A stretch of 64,000 bases of DNA, taken from NCBI GenBank assembly GCA_963697285.1, contig CAVONI010000002.1:434001-498000 (forward strand), given 5' to 3'. This stretch comes from JAEUQQ01 sp963697285. Lineage in GTDB: Bacteria > Acidobacteriota > Vicinamibacteria > Vicinamibacterales > JAFNAJ01. The stretch's first letter is position 1. Each line of letters starts with the position of its first letter. A program made the translations under genes and the position numbers. The notes below the pieces were generated by a model that saw only the letters and a list, made by a program, of their open reading frames with translations, was not told the DNA's origin and did no database searches. Positions 7,768 to 17,119 of the stretch are shown here, in pieces.

Positions 7768-9072
7768 ATGCACGCTCTCGACGCCCTGCTGGCGCGCGAG
7801 CAGTTCGGCATCAAGCTGGGCCTCGCCCCCATGCGCGCCGTGTGCGCCGCGCTCGATCATCCCGAACGGCGATACCGGATCGTGCACGTTGCCGGAACCA
7901 ACGGCAAGGGCTCGGTGACGGCGATGGTCGCGCACGCGCTCGCGCTCGCGGGCCATCGCACGGGTCGCTACACCTCGCCCCACATCGTCGACCTCACGGA
8001 GCGCTTCGCGATCGACGACGAAGCCGTGAGCCACGAGACCCTGGAGCGGGCCGCGGGCCGCGTGCTCGAGGTCGAAGGACGCGAACGCGAGGCAGGGCGC
8101 ATCACCGCGCCGATGACGTTCTTCGAGCTCTGCACGGCCATCGGCTTCGTGTTGTTCGCCGATGCCGGGTGCGACATCGCCGTCATCGAGGTCGGACTCG
8201 GCGGACGCTTCGACGCCACGAACGTCGTCGAGCCGGTCGTCGCGGCGATCACCAACATCGCCATGGATCACACCGCGCACCTCGGCACGACGCTCGAGGC
8301 CATCGCGTTCGAGAAGGCCGGGATCGTCAAGCCCGGCGTCCCGCTCGTGCTCGGGGCGATGCCGGCGGCGGCCCGGGCGACGATCGTGGCGGTCGCCGGT
8401 GGCGCCGCGAGCCCGATCATCGACGCCGCGCAACGCGTCCAGGTGATCGCCGAGGGCCTGGACGCCACCGGGCGCACACCGGCCCACGTCACGAGCTCCC
8501 TGGCCGACTACGGGGCGCTGACGCTCGGGTTGCGTGGCGCGCACCAGCAATTGAATGCGTCGGTCGCCGTCGCCGTGCTCGAGACGCTGCAGGCCCTCGG
8601 CGTCCCGGTCGGCCGGCTGGCAACGCGCGGAGGACTGGTCGAGACGCGGTGGCCGGGCCGACTCGAGATGTACGCGGTCGCGCCTGGCGCGCAGGTGCTC
8701 CTCGACGCGGCACACAACGCCGACGGGGCGCGCGCGCTGGCCGCCCATCTCGCCACGATCGGGTGGAACGACGTGACGTGCGTGTTCGGCGTGATGCGCG
8801 ACAAGGACGCCGGCGAGATGATCGCTGCCCTGTCGCCGCACGTCGCGACCTTCGTCGTGACACAGGCATCGACGCCGCGCGCACGCGCTGCGGCTGACCT
8901 CGCCGAGGTGGTGGCACGGCTGACCGGCGCGCAGACGCTCGTGGCGCCGCTCGCCGCAGACGCCCTCGACAGGGCGCTCGACGGGGCCTCGCGGATCGTC
9001 GTGTGCGGTTCGATCTTCCTGCTGGGCGACCTGGTGCGCCCGCTGGCCGTCCGCGGCGGGATCCCCGTGTGA
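7768..9072 (+). CDS. folC: bifunctional folylpolyglutamate synthase/dihydrofolate synthase
   Basis: FolC adds glutamate to dihydropteroate and to folates in the cytoplasm. The 434-residue product shows the Mur-ligase-like ATP site VAGTNGKGSVTAMVAH (about residues 37-52), SPHIVDLTERF, the IEVGLGGRFDATNV segment, and the C-terminal domain motif LLDAAHNADGARAL. The gene starts 23 bases after accD and ends at the GTGTGA that lies just before lptD. Some bacterial enzymes do only the dihydrofolate synthase step, so bifunctionality is assumed from the family. Confidence 0.95.
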   Translation: MHALDALLAREQFGIKLGLAPMRAVCAALDHPERRYRIVHVAGTNGKGSVTAMVAHALALAGHRTGRYTSPHIVDLTERFAIDDEAVSHETLERAAGRVLEVEGREREAGRITAPMTFFELCTAIGFVLFADAGCDIAVIEVGLGGRFDATNVVEPVVAAITNIAMDHTAHLGTTLEAIAFEKAGIVKPGVPLVLGAMPAAARATIVAVAGGAASPIIDAAQRVQVIAEGLDATGRTPAHVTSSLADYGALTLGLRGAHQQLNASVAVAVLETLQALGVPVGRLATRGGLVETRWPGRLEMYAVAPGAQVLLDAAHNADGARALAAHLATIGWNDVTCVFGVMRDKDAGEMIAALSPHVATFVVTQASTPRARAAADLAEVVARLTGAQTLVAPLAADALDRALDGASRIVVCGSIFLLGDLVRPLAVRGGIPV

Positions 9073-9146
9073 CGCCTGTGATATCCTTTCGTCGATTTCC
9101 GGCCAGAAAACGCCTGCCCGGGCTGAACCTCCCCGTGACTCGATCG

Positions 9147-11411
9147 ATGAGACGACTATTCGCGTGCGCGGTCCTGATCCTCGCGCTGGCCGGGGCCGCC
9201 GCCGCGCAGACCATTCCCGGGTTCTCGAGCTCGAAGCAGTTCACCATCGAACGCCCGACGACCACGCACTGGCGCCTGACGGGCGCGGTCGAGATGGAGC
9301 GCGAGGACCAGAGCTTCTTCGCCGAGGTCGTGGACTACTACTCCGATACGGGCCAGCTCGAAGCGAGCGGCAACGTCGTGTACGCGACCAGGGAGACACG
9401 CGTCGCGGCCGACCGCATGTCGTTCAACACGAAGACACGGACGGGGACGTTCTACAACGCCTCGGGCACCATGTCGCTGGGCGAGAAGGTCGACCGCAGC
9501 ATGTTCGGGACGCAGGAACCGGACGCCTACTTCTACGGTGAAACGCTCGAGAAGCTCAGCGAAGAGAAGTACCGGATCCGGAAGGGCGGCTTCACCACGT
9601 GCGTGCAGCCGACGCCGCGGTGGGAGATGACCGCCTCGAGCGCCACGCTCACCGTCGACAAGTACGCCATCCTGAAGAACGCGCTCCTGCAGGTGAAGGG
9701 CGTCCCGTTGTTCTACCTGCCGATCTTCTACTACCCCGTGCAGGAAGACGATCGGGCGACCGGGTTCCTGCTGCCACAGTACGGCGCGTCGGTCGTCCGC
9801 GGCCAGATGCTGTCGAACGCGTTCTTCTGGGCGGTGAACCGCAGCGCCGACGTCACGGTCTTCCACGACTACTACTCGAAGACCGGGCAGGGGATGGGCG
9901 GCGAACTCCGCTACATCGCCGCGCCCGGCTCTGAGGGCAACGCCCGGGCCTATTTCCTCAACGAGAAGGCGGCGACGTACTCGAGCGGTGGCTCGACGAG
10001 CAGCACGCCCGACCGGCGCAGCTACGAGATCCGGGGCAACGCCTCTCAGCGGCTGCCAGGCGGACTGCGTGCGCGCGCGAACGTCGACTACTTCTCTGAC
10101 ATCGCGACCCAGCAGACCTACTACAGCAACCTGTACGACGCCTCGCGCCGGCAGCGCGTCTTCGGCGGCAACCTCGCCGGGACGTGGGGCGCCAACTCGG
10201 TCAGCGCGACCTACAACGTCACCGAACTCTTCTTCGGCTCGACCGACTCCACCGTGTACGGCAGCAAGCCGCGGATTGCGCTCAACCGGGCGGCGCGCAA
10301 GCTGGGCAACTCGCCGGTGTACTTCTCGCTCAACAGCGACTACTACGCGATCGCGCGCATTTCGAAGTCCGAGACCCGCGAGCTCGACAACGGCCTGACC
10401 CGCATCGACGTCAGCCCCACGTTCCGGCTGCCGCTGACCAAGCTGCCGTTCCTCACCCTGAACTCGTCGGTGGCTTTCCGCAACACGTGGTACTCCGAGA
10501 GCCTCAACGCCAGGGGCGTGCAGGTCGAGGAATCGCTCTTCCGCACGTACGCCGACATCCGTGCCGATGCCGTTGGTCCGGTGTTCACGCGGATCTGGGA
10601 CACGCCGAACAACGGCTACGCCGAGAAGTTCAAGCACGTGATCGAGCCCACGGTCGGCATCCAGCGCGTCACGAGCTTCGACAACTACGACCAGATCGTG
10701 AAGCTCGACAGCTACGACTACACCTTCGGCGGCACGACGCGCATCAACTACGGGCTGACGAACCGCTTTCTCGCGAAGAAGCGCGAACCGGGAGGCCGCA
10801 GCGTCACGCGCGAGTTCCTCAACGTCGCCGTCGCACAGACCTACTACACCGACGAACGCGCCAGTCTCTATGACAGCGCCTACGCCAGCAGTTCGTACGG
10901 CGGGGTGCCGCAGAGCAAGTTCTCGCCGGTGTCACTCGTCGCACGCGTCTCGCCGAGCCAGCAGGCGGGCGGCAACTTCCGCCTGGAGTACGACTACAGC
11001 ACCTCGGCGATCTCGACCCTCAGCGCCGGCGGCGTCGTCGGCCTGCACGGCCTGCAGGTGACGGGGGCGTTCAGCCAGCGTCGCATCAACGTCGAGACGG
11101 GCGAGAAGTACACCTACATGAACGGGTCGGGATCGTATCGCGCGCCCAACGGACGGTTCGGCGGCGGATACAACTTCAGCTACGACTTCTATCGCGACCG
11201 CATGATCCAGCAGCTCATCTCGGCGTACTACAACGCGCAGTGCTGCGGCATCACCGTCGAGTACCAGACCTTCAACCTCGACGGCCTGGTGACGTCCTAC
11301 GCCATGCCGCGCGACAAGCGCTTCAACATCGGCTTCACGCTGGCGGGCATCGGCACGTTCTCGAACTTCTTCGGGATGCTGAGCGGCACGGGCACGACGG
11401 GCAGCCGCTAG
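9147..11411 (+). CDS. lptD: LPS-assembly protein LptD (outer membrane)
   Basis: LptD forms, with LptE, the outer-membrane channel that inserts lipopolysaccharide into the outer leaflet. From the ATG at 9147 the 754-residue product has a signal peptide (RRLFACAVLILALAGAAAAQ). An OstA-like beta-jellyroll follows (SGNVVYATRETRVAADRMSF about residues 70-90). The LptD barrel comes next, with the conserved PLFYLPIFYYP segment and a C-terminal region holding an adjacent CC pair (AQCCGITVEYQ). Earlier starts exist (GTG at 9069 overlapping the folC stop, GTG at 9135), but the first would add 26 polar residues before the signal. The CC pair in the barrel end resembles the disulfide-forming pair of other LptD proteins. 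The gene lies in the accD-ubiA series, nine bases before the next gene. Confidence 0.9.
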   Translation: MRRLFACAVLILALAGAAAAQTIPGFSSSKQFTIERPTTTHWRLTGAVEMEREDQSFFAEVVDYYSDTGQLEASGNVVYATRETRVAADRMSFNTKTRTGTFYNASGTMSLGEKVDRSMFGTQEPDAYFYGETLEKLSEEKYRIRKGGFTTCVQPTPRWEMTASSATLTVDKYAILKNALLQVKGVPLFYLPIFYYPVQEDDRATGFLLPQYGASVVRGQMLSNAFFWAVNRSADVTVFHDYYSKTGQGMGGELRYIAAPGSEGNARAYFLNEKAATYSSGGSTSSTPDRRSYEIRGNASQRLPGGLRARANVDYFSDIATQQTYYSNLYDASRRQRVFGGNLAGTWGANSVSATYNVTELFFGSTDSTVYGSKPRIALNRAARKLGNSPVYFSLNSDYYAIARISKSETRELDNGLTRIDVSPTFRLPLTKLPFLTLNSSVAFRNTWYSESLNARGVQVEESLFRTYADIRADAVGPVFTRIWDTPNNGYAEKFKHVIEPTVGIQRVTSFDNYDQIVKLDSYDYTFGGTTRINYGLTNRFLAKKREPGGRSVTREFLNVAVAQTYYTDERASLYDSAYASSSYGGVPQSKFSPVSLVARVSPSQQAGGNFRLEYDYSTSAISTLSAGGVVGLHGLQVTGAFSQRRINVETGEKYTYMNGSGSYRAPNGRFGGGYNFSYDFYRDRMIQQLISAYYNAQCCGITVEYQTFNLDGLVTSYAMPRDKRFNIGFTLAGIGTFSNFFGMLSGTGTTGSR

Positions 11412-11420
11412 GACGCCGAC

Positions 11421-12371
11421 GTGAACCGCACCATCCTCGTCACGGGCGCCAGCGGATTCGCCGGCCGGCACCTCATCGACGCGCTGCCGGGCGACGCCGC
11501 GATCGTTGCCTGGGACCGGTCGCGCTTCGGCGCCTCGGATGCCCGCGTGACCTGGCATGGGATCGACATCCTCGACGCCGCCGCGGTGGACGAGGCGTTG
11601 GCCGAGGCGGCACCTGACGAGATCTACCACCTCGCCGGCGCGGCACACGTCGGCCAGTCGTTCGCTGCTGCCGAGATGACGCTGGCGACGAACGTCCGGG
11701 GCACGCATCACCTGCTGGAAGCCATGCGGCGGCGGCGCATCCCGGCACGCATCCTCGTCACCGGGTCGGCCACGGTGTACCGGCCGTCGCTCGACGCGCT
11801 CGACGAACGCGCGCCCATCGGCACGGTCAATCCCTACGCCTTCAGCAAGCTCGCGCAGGAACAACTCGCCGTGCGGGCGTACGACGAGGACGGCCTCGAC
11901 ACGCTCGTCGTGCGGGCCTTCAACCACATCGGACCGCGGCAGCAGCCGACGTTCTTCGCGTCGAGCTTCGCGCGCCAGATCGCCGAGATCGAGGCCGGCC
12001 TCCGCGAACCGCGCATGCTCGTCGGCAACCTCGACGCGCGGCGTGACCTCACCGACGTGCGCGATACCGTGCGTGGCTACATTGCGCTCATGGCGCACGG
12101 CCGCAGCGGCCAGGTCTACAACGTGTGCTGCGGTTCGGCCGTTCGCATCGGCGACATCCTCGAGCGCCTGCTGGCACTGGCACGGGTGCCGATTGACGTG
12201 GCGACCGACCCCGCCCTGCTGCGGCCCAGCGACACGCCGGTCATCCTGGGTTCTCACCAGCGGCTCACCCGCGACACCGGGTGGCGCCCAACCATCAGTC
12301 TCGACGTGACACTCCGCGACCTGCTCGATGCCTGGCGCATCGACGTGCGCGCCGCGACGCCGCAGGGTTAG
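11421..12371 (+). CDS. NAD-dependent epimerase/dehydratase, GDP-4-keto-6-deoxymannose reductase-like
   Basis: An extended short-chain dehydrogenase of 316 residues. The nucleotide site is VTGASGFAGRHL near the N-terminus, and the catalytic Tyr/Lys lie in NPYAFSKLAQE. The segments FNHIGPRQQPTFFASSFARQ and GNLDARRDLTDVRDTVRGY are typical of GDP-mannose dehydratase and GDP-6-deoxy-hexulose reductase (Rmd) proteins, so a role in making a deoxyhexose for surface glycans is likely. No glycosyltransferase lies nearby. The gene starts nine bases after lptD and ends five before the next epimerase, implying one transcript. The exact sugar product cannot be told. Confidence 0.85.
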   Translation: MNRTILVTGASGFAGRHLIDALPGDAAIVAWDRSRFGASDARVTWHGIDILDAAAVDEALAEAAPDEIYHLAGAAHVGQSFAAAEMTLATNVRGTHHLLEAMRRRRIPARILVTGSATVYRPSLDALDERAPIGTVNPYAFSKLAQEQLAVRAYDEDGLDTLVVRAFNHIGPRQQPTFFASSFARQIAEIEAGLREPRMLVGNLDARRDLTDVRDTVRGYIALMAHGRSGQVYNVCCGSAVRIGDILERLLALARVPIDVATDPALLRPSDTPVILGSHQRLTRDTGWRPTISLDVTLRDLLDAWRIDVRAATPQG

Positions 12372-12376
12372 ACGAC

Positions 12377-13327
12377 GTGCGCGTGCTCGTCACGGGCGCC
12401 ACCGGTTATCTGGGCCGTGCGATCGTGCGGGCGCTGCGTCAACGGGAGCACACCACGGTCGCGTTCGCCCGCCGCGCCTCGTCAAGCGACCTCGGCGGCG
12501 AGTGCATCGACGGAGACGTCACCGATGCGCAGGCGGTCGATCGTGCGGTCGCGAACTGCCACGCCGTCTGTCACGCGGCGGCGCTCGTCGCCATCTGGCG
12601 TCGCGACCCCGGGGACTTCGACCGCGTCAACATCGAGGGTACGCGGCACGTCTTCGACGCCGTGCAGCGCCACGGCGTCAGGCGCTGCGTCTACACCTCG
12701 TCGTTCCTGGCGCTGCCGCCACGCGGGCATGCGGTGCCCCTCGTGTCGAACGACTACCAGCGCACGAAGGCGCTCGCGCTCCACGTCGCCGATGAATTCG
12801 TCGCGCGCGGCGTGCCCATCGTCTCGCTGTTCCCCGGCGTCATCTACGGACCCGGCGCGCGCACGGAAGGCAACCTCGTCGGGCGCCTCCTGGTCGATCG
12901 CATCGAGGGTCGCCTGCCCGGAGGTGTCGGACTCGATCGGATCTGGTCGTTCGCCTACATCGACGATGTCGCCCGGGCGCATGCGGTGGCAGTGGACGCC
13001 GCGCACGTGCAGCACCGCTACAGCCTTGGCGGAGAGAACCTCCCGCAACGCGCCGTGTTCGACTGGCTCGAGCGCCGTCACGGGCGCGGTGCACCCTGGT
13101 CGCTTCCCTCGCCCGTGGCGAGAGCCGTAGGATGGCTCGAGGAGTTGCGCGCCCGCATCACCGGCGCCACCCCCGTGCTGACGCGCGATTCCGTCAACGT
13201 GTTCGTGCACGACTGGCCGCTCGACAGCAGCGACGCCGTCCGCGACCTCGGCTACCGCATCACGCCCCTCGACGAGGGCCTCGACGCCACGTGGCCGTCG
13301 CTCCGCCCCAGCGCGTCCGTGGCCTGA
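12377..13327 (+). CDS. NAD(P)-dependent epimerase/reductase (extended SDR, HpnA/dihydroflavonol-reductase-like)
   Basis: The 316-residue protein begins VRVLVTGATGYLGR (Rossmann nucleotide motif) and has the active-site Tyr/Lys in NDYQRTKALALH. It also carries the segment LFPGVIYGPGARTEGN, seen in hopanoid-associated and dihydroflavonol-reductase-like SDRs. The GTG at 12377 is chosen because the family starts two residues before the first beta strand and the codon is five bases past the previous stop. It is followed after three bases by the fused prenol-kinase-like gene. The neighbourhood (two-domain prenol kinase plus prenyltransferase) makes a role in isoprenoid-derived lipid modification possible, but that is inference. 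Confidence 0.8.
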   Translation: MRVLVTGATGYLGRAIVRALRQREHTTVAFARRASSSDLGGECIDGDVTDAQAVDRAVANCHAVCHAAALVAIWRRDPGDFDRVNIEGTRHVFDAVQRHGVRRCVYTSSFLALPPRGHAVPLVSNDYQRTKALALHVADEFVARGVPIVSLFPGVIYGPGARTEGNLVGRLLVDRIEGRLPGGVGLDRIWSFAYIDDVARAHAVAVDAAHVQHRYSLGGENLPQRAVFDWLERRHGRGAPWSLPSPVARAVGWLEELRARITGATPVLTRDSVNVFVHDWPLDSSDAVRDLGYRITPLDEGLDATWPSLRPSASVA

Positions 13328-13330
13328 CCC

Positions 13331-14665
13331 ATGTACTCGGAGACGCGCCGGAAGCTGCTGCACGTCGGGGTCGTCGGACTCGCGTTCCTGTTGCGCTTCC
13401 TGACCCCTGCGCAAGCCATGCTCATGGCGGTAGCGGCGGTCGCCATGAACGCGTTCGTCCTGCCGCGTCTCGTCGGGCGCTGGGTCATCCGTCCCGACGA
13501 GCATCGGTCGGCCGTCCCGGCCGGCATCGTCCTCTACCCGGTTGCCGTCCTGGTCACGATCCTCTGCCTGCCGCACAGGTTCGACCTCGTGGCGGCCGCC
13601 TGGGGCATCCTCGCCGTCGGCGACGGCGTCGCGACGCTCGTTGGCAGGCGCTTCGGGCGACGGGGACCCCGCTGGCCGTGGAACCCGCACAAGAGCCTCA
13701 TCGGATCGCTGGCGTTCGTCGTCGCCGGCGGCGGCATGTCGATGGTGCTGATGCACTGGACTGCGCCGGCCGTGGCACCGGCCTCTTCTGCGGCATTCAT
13801 CCTGTGGGCATCGATCGGCGCCGCGATCGTGGCCATGCTCGTCGAGTCACTGGACCTCCGCGTCAACGACAACCTCTCGGTGACGTTCAGCGCTGCCGCG
13901 ACGCTGTGGCTCCTCTCGCTCGTCGATGCCGGATCCGTTCGCGACGCGTGGCCGACGATGGGCGAGCGCCTGCTTCCAGCCGTTGCGGTCAACATCGGTG
14001 TCGCCGCGCTGGTGATGCGCGTCCGGCTCGTGGATGCCGGCGGCGCCATCGCCGGGGCACTGGTGGGCATCGCCCTCGCGCTCGGCGGCGGCGTGCCGGG
14101 ATGGATGATGCTGCTGGCCGCCTTCGTCGCCGCGGCCGGGACGTCGAAGTTCCGCGAACGTGAGAAGCGGGCGCACGGGATCGCCGAGGAGCGCGAGGGA
14201 CGTCGCGGCGCTGGCAACGCGATCGCGAACTGTGGTGTGGCGGCGATCGCCGCGCTGCTCGCGGTCGGCACGCCGTACACCGCGCTGGCACTGATGGCGA
14301 TGGTGACGGGGCTCGTCGCCGGCGCCAGCGACACGGTCGCGAGCGAAGTCGGCAAGGCCGTCCGCGGGACGACCTACTCGGTGCTGACGTTGTCGCGCGT
14401 GGTGCCCGGCTCGCCTGGCGCGATGTCGGTCGCGGGCACGCTGGCGGGGGTCGTCAGCGCCGCGATCATCGCGGCGTTCGCGGCGGCACTTGGCCTGATC
14501 GCGCCGTCTGCCGTGTGGATCGTCGTCCTGGCCGCGACCGTCGGCGCACTCGTCGAGTCGGTGCTCGCGGCCACGTTCGAGGCGCGCGGGCTGATGACCA
14601 ACGACCTCCTGAACTTCCTCAACACCGCCGCGGCCGCTGCGATCGCGGTAGCATTGAGCCGCTGA
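13331..14665 (+). CDS. fused membrane protein: phytol/dolichol-kinase-like domain plus DUF92 (VTE6-like) domain
   Basis: A 444-residue polytopic membrane protein made of two families usually encoded apart. The first ~200 residues resemble CTP-dependent prenol kinases (VTE5/DGK1/SEC59): RRKLLHVG at the N-terminus, VGDGVATLVGRRFG near residue 100 and NPHKSLIGS near 120. The rest, from about residue 210, is DUF92/TMEM19, the family of plant phytyl-phosphate kinase VTE6, with AGALVGIALALGGG, SKFRERE and GASDTVASEVGKAVRG. Together they could convert a prenol to its diphosphate in two steps. The UbiA-type prenyltransferase that would use such a product starts two bases after the stop. The families are recognised from motifs; the joint function is inference. 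Confidence 0.8.
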   Translation: MYSETRRKLLHVGVVGLAFLLRFLTPAQAMLMAVAAVAMNAFVLPRLVGRWVIRPDEHRSAVPAGIVLYPVAVLVTILCLPHRFDLVAAAWGILAVGDGVATLVGRRFGRRGPRWPWNPHKSLIGSLAFVVAGGGMSMVLMHWTAPAVAPASSAAFILWASIGAAIVAMLVESLDLRVNDNLSVTFSAAATLWLLSLVDAGSVRDAWPTMGERLLPAVAVNIGVAALVMRVRLVDAGGAIAGALVGIALALGGGVPGWMMLLAAFVAAAGTSKFREREKRAHGIAEEREGRRGAGNAIANCGVAAIAALLAVGTPYTALALMAMVTGLVAGASDTVASEVGKAVRGTTYSVLTLSRVVPGSPGAMSVAGTLAGVVSAAIIAAFAAALGLIAPSAVWIVVLAATVGALVESVLAATFEARGLMTNDLLNFLNTAAAAAIAVALSR

Positions 14666-14667
14666 CC

Positions 14668-15600
14668 GTGCCCGACGCCCCTGTTGCCCCACGCTCAACG
14701 CTCGCGACGTATCTCGAGTTCTCGCGTCCCTTCACGCTCGTCGCGCCCGCGCTCGGGTTCCTGTCGGGAGGCCTGACGGCCATAGGCGCGCACCCTCGGG
14801 AGGCGCTGACGTGGGAGTCGGTCATATTCCCCCTGGTCGGCGCGCTGATGGCGGCGGTGCTCAACGCCGCGTCGAATGCGCTCAACCAGATCTACGACCT
14901 CGAGATCGACCGGGTCAACAAGCCGAAGCGTCCCCTGACGAGCGGGCGCCTGACGCTGGCACAGGCCTGGGTCTTCACGTGGATCACGTATGCCATCGCG
15001 TGGGCACTCGCGTGGGTGGTCGCACCAGGCGGCCGGCACGAATGCTTCTGGATCGTGGTCGTCGCGACGATCATCACGATCCTGTACTCGGCGCCGCCAT
15101 TTCGCACCAAGCGGCTCGGGGTGTGGGCGAATGTCACCATCGCCATCCCTCGCGGGGTCCTGCTCAAGGTCGCGGGCTGGACGAGCGTCAAGACGGCCAT
15201 GGGCTTCGAGCCCTGGTTCATCGGCGGGATCTTCGGGCTCTTCCTGCTCGGCGCATCGACGACGAAGGACTTCGCCGACATGGAGGGCGACGCGCGCGGC
15301 GGCTGCCGGACGCTGCCCATCGTCTACGGCGTGAAGCGCGCCGCGTGGATGATCTCACCGTCGTTCATCATCCCTTTCCTCATGATCATCGTCGGCGCGT
15401 GGTCGGGCGTGCTGACAGGCGATCGCACCCTGCTCGTCGGTCTCGGCATCCTGATGACCGCCTACGGCGCCTACGTGTGCTACCTGATGCTGCGCCGCCC
15501 CGAGGATCTCGCGGTCGAAGAGAATCACGTCTCGTGGGCACACATGTACCGGATGATGTTCGTCGCGCAGATTGGATTCGCGGTGGCCTACCTGCTGTAG
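14668..15600 (+). CDS. UbiA-family prenyltransferase (homogentisate-prenyltransferase-like)
   Basis: An integral-membrane prenyltransferase of 310 residues with about eight or nine transmembrane segments. The first Asp-rich motif, NQIYDLEIDRVNKPKRPL, follows the NxxxDxxxD pattern and most resembles homogentisate prenyl/phytyltransferases. The second, KDFADMEGDARGGCRTLP, is the EGD motif shared with digeranylgeranylglyceryl-phosphate synthases. The GTG at 14668 starts two bases after the upstream kinase fusion, so the two are almost certainly co-translated. The prenyl donor could come from the fused kinase. The acceptor (homogentisate, quinone ring or glycerol phosphate) is unknown. Confidence 0.85.
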   Translation: MPDAPVAPRSTLATYLEFSRPFTLVAPALGFLSGGLTAIGAHPREALTWESVIFPLVGALMAAVLNAASNALNQIYDLEIDRVNKPKRPLTSGRLTLAQAWVFTWITYAIAWALAWVVAPGGRHECFWIVVVATIITILYSAPPFRTKRLGVWANVTIAIPRGVLLKVAGWTSVKTAMGFEPWFIGGIFGLFLLGASTTKDFADMEGDARGGCRTLPIVYGVKRAAWMISPSFIIPFLMIIVGAWSGVLTGDRTLLVGLGILMTAYGAYVCYLMLRRPEDLAVEENHVSWAHMYRMMFVAQIGFAVAYLL

Positions 15601-15624
15601 GGCGACGCGGTGTCGTGTCGCGCG

Positions 15625-16290
15625 CTACCGCAGGCCGTCGGCGATCTCCGCGGGCCGATCGACGACCCAGTCGCTTTGACCGATCAGCGCCGGGTCAACC
15701 TGCTCGAACCCGAATCCATACCGCGCGAGGCAGAGGCACGTCCCAGCCGCGCGGGCGGTCTCGAGATCGATGCGCGAATCGCCCACCATCAGGGTCGCCT
15801 CTGGCGCCGCGCCCGCCTGCGCGATGAGCCACCGCAATGCCGAAGGGTCGGGTTTCCGCGCGAACGCCGCGTCGCCCCCGATGACGTGCTGCCAGCGAAC
15901 CGCGGCGAGTCCGAGCCTGTCGATCAGCGTCTCGGTCGGACGCTGCGGCTTGTTGGTGAGCATCGCGACGGCGCTGCGCGACGCGACGGCGTGCAGCATG
16001 GCGTGGACGCCGTCATAACAACGCGTGTGCACGTCGAGCCGTTCGTCGTAAAGTTCCAGGAACCGGGGGAGCGCGCCCGGGGGCGGTTCGCCGAGGCCTG
16101 CGGCCGCGAAGGTACGTTCGAGCAGGACGCGGGCGCCCTCGCCCACCATCCGCGCCACGGCGTCGATGGGCAAGGCTGGTGCTCCGAAGTCGGCGAGCAG
16201 GGCGTTGGCGCTGTCGGCGAGGTCGTGGCGTGAGTCGATCAGCGTGCCGTCGAGATCGAAGACGACGAGCGAGAAGGCGCGTTTAGGCAT
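15625..16290 (-). CDS. gph: phosphoglycolate phosphatase-like HAD hydrolase
   Basis: A 221-residue HAD-superfamily phosphatase. Motif I is VVFDLDGTLIDS (nucleophile Asp and acid/base Asp), motif II MLTNKP, motif III the Lys of FARKPDPSALRW, and motif IV VGDSRIDLETARAAG. A helical cap lies between motifs I and II. It most resembles Gph, which removes 2-phosphoglycolate formed during DNA repair or oxygenation, though HAD substrate range is broad. It converges on the ubiA gene (24 bases between stops) and is divergent from queC with a 56-base gap. Confidence 0.85.
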   Translation of the reverse strand: MPKRAFSLVVFDLDGTLIDSRHDLADSANALLADFGAPALPIDAVARMVGEGARVLLERTFAAAGLGEPPPGALPRFLELYDERLDVHTRCYDGVHAMLHAVASRSAVAMLTNKPQRPTETLIDRLGLAAVRWQHVIGGDAAFARKPDPSALRWLIAQAGAAPEATLMVGDSRIDLETARAAGTCLCLARYGFGFEQVDPALIGQSDWVVDRPAEIADGLR

Positions 16291-16346
16291 CAGGGGCGGT
16301 GGCGTGGTGACGCAGGAGGGATCGTGGCCGACATGAGTGGCGTCAC

Positions 16347-17069
16347 ATGGACACGGTGATGGGTGCGCATGTCGATTCGGCGGTCAAGACCGCGGTGTTG
16401 TGCTCGGCGGGACTCGATTCGGCCGTCCTCCTCGCGCACGAGGCGCGCCGCGGCCCGGCGACCCCGGTCTACGTGAGCGTCGGACTCGCGTGGGAAGACG
16501 CGGAGCGACGGTTGCTCGCGCGCCTCCTGGAGTCGCCCGCGTTTCGCGGGCGCACCGAGCCGGTGGCCGAGCTCGCGTTCACCATGCGCGACGTGTATCC
16601 CGACGCGCACTGGGCCGTCCAGGGACGTGCGCCCGGCTACTTCACGCCCGACGAGGACGTGTATCTCGTCGGACGCAACCTCGTGCTGCTCACGAAGGCC
16701 GCCACGTTCTGCGCCCAGCGACGGCTCAATCGCATTGCCATCGGTCCGCTGGCGGGGAACCCGTTTCCCGACGCCACGCCGGAGTTCTTCTCGACGCTCG
16801 CCAGGGCCGTCTCGCTCGGACTCGACTGGCAGATCGCGATCGATGCGCCGTTCAGGACCATGGACAAGTCGGAGGTGGTCAGGCTTGGCACGACGCTCGG
16901 CGTGCCGTTCGAATTGACGCTGTCGTGCATGAGTCCGGTTGGCGATCGGCATTGCGGCGCGTGCAGCAAGTGCCGCGAACGCCACGACGCGTTCCGCGAT
17001 GCCGCGATCCCCGATCCGACCGACTACGCGGCGGCGTTGCCCTCGCCGATCCGTTTCCAGGCCGACTGA
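16347..17069 (+). CDS. queC: 7-cyano-7-deazaguanine synthase-like (QueC)
   Basis: QueC uses ATP and ammonia to turn 7-carboxy-7-deazaguanine into preQ0 for queuosine. The 240-residue protein has a PP-loop (LCSAGLDSAVLL; the usual SGGxDS appears as SAGLDS), the segment YLVGRNLVLLTKAATFC (the GRN..L signature), PFRTMDKSEVVRLG, and the zinc site Cys of LSCM with HCGACSKCRER. The start at 16347 is used; an in-frame ATG four codons on is also possible. With tgt at the left edge it supports a queuosine route. The SAG variant of the PP-loop and the short length leave some chance of a related PP-loop enzyme. Confidence 0.85.
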   Translation: MDTVMGAHVDSAVKTAVLCSAGLDSAVLLAHEARRGPATPVYVSVGLAWEDAERRLLARLLESPAFRGRTEPVAELAFTMRDVYPDAHWAVQGRAPGYFTPDEDVYLVGRNLVLLTKAATFCAQRRLNRIAIGPLAGNPFPDATPEFFSTLARAVSLGLDWQIAIDAPFRTMDKSEVVRLGTTLGVPFELTLSCMSPVGDRHCGACSKCRERHDAFRDAAIPDPTDYAAALPSPIRFQAD

Positions 17070-17119
17070 CGCGTCCGCGGCACGCGAATGCCCGCGGGAC
17101 ACCTGTTCGTCTCGCCGCA

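Noticed and set aside
9069..9146. GTG start for lptD overlapping the folC stop
   Set aside because: Attractive for coupling, but it would put 26 polar and basic residues before the signal peptide; the ATG at 9147 gives a normal signal. Not fully excluded.
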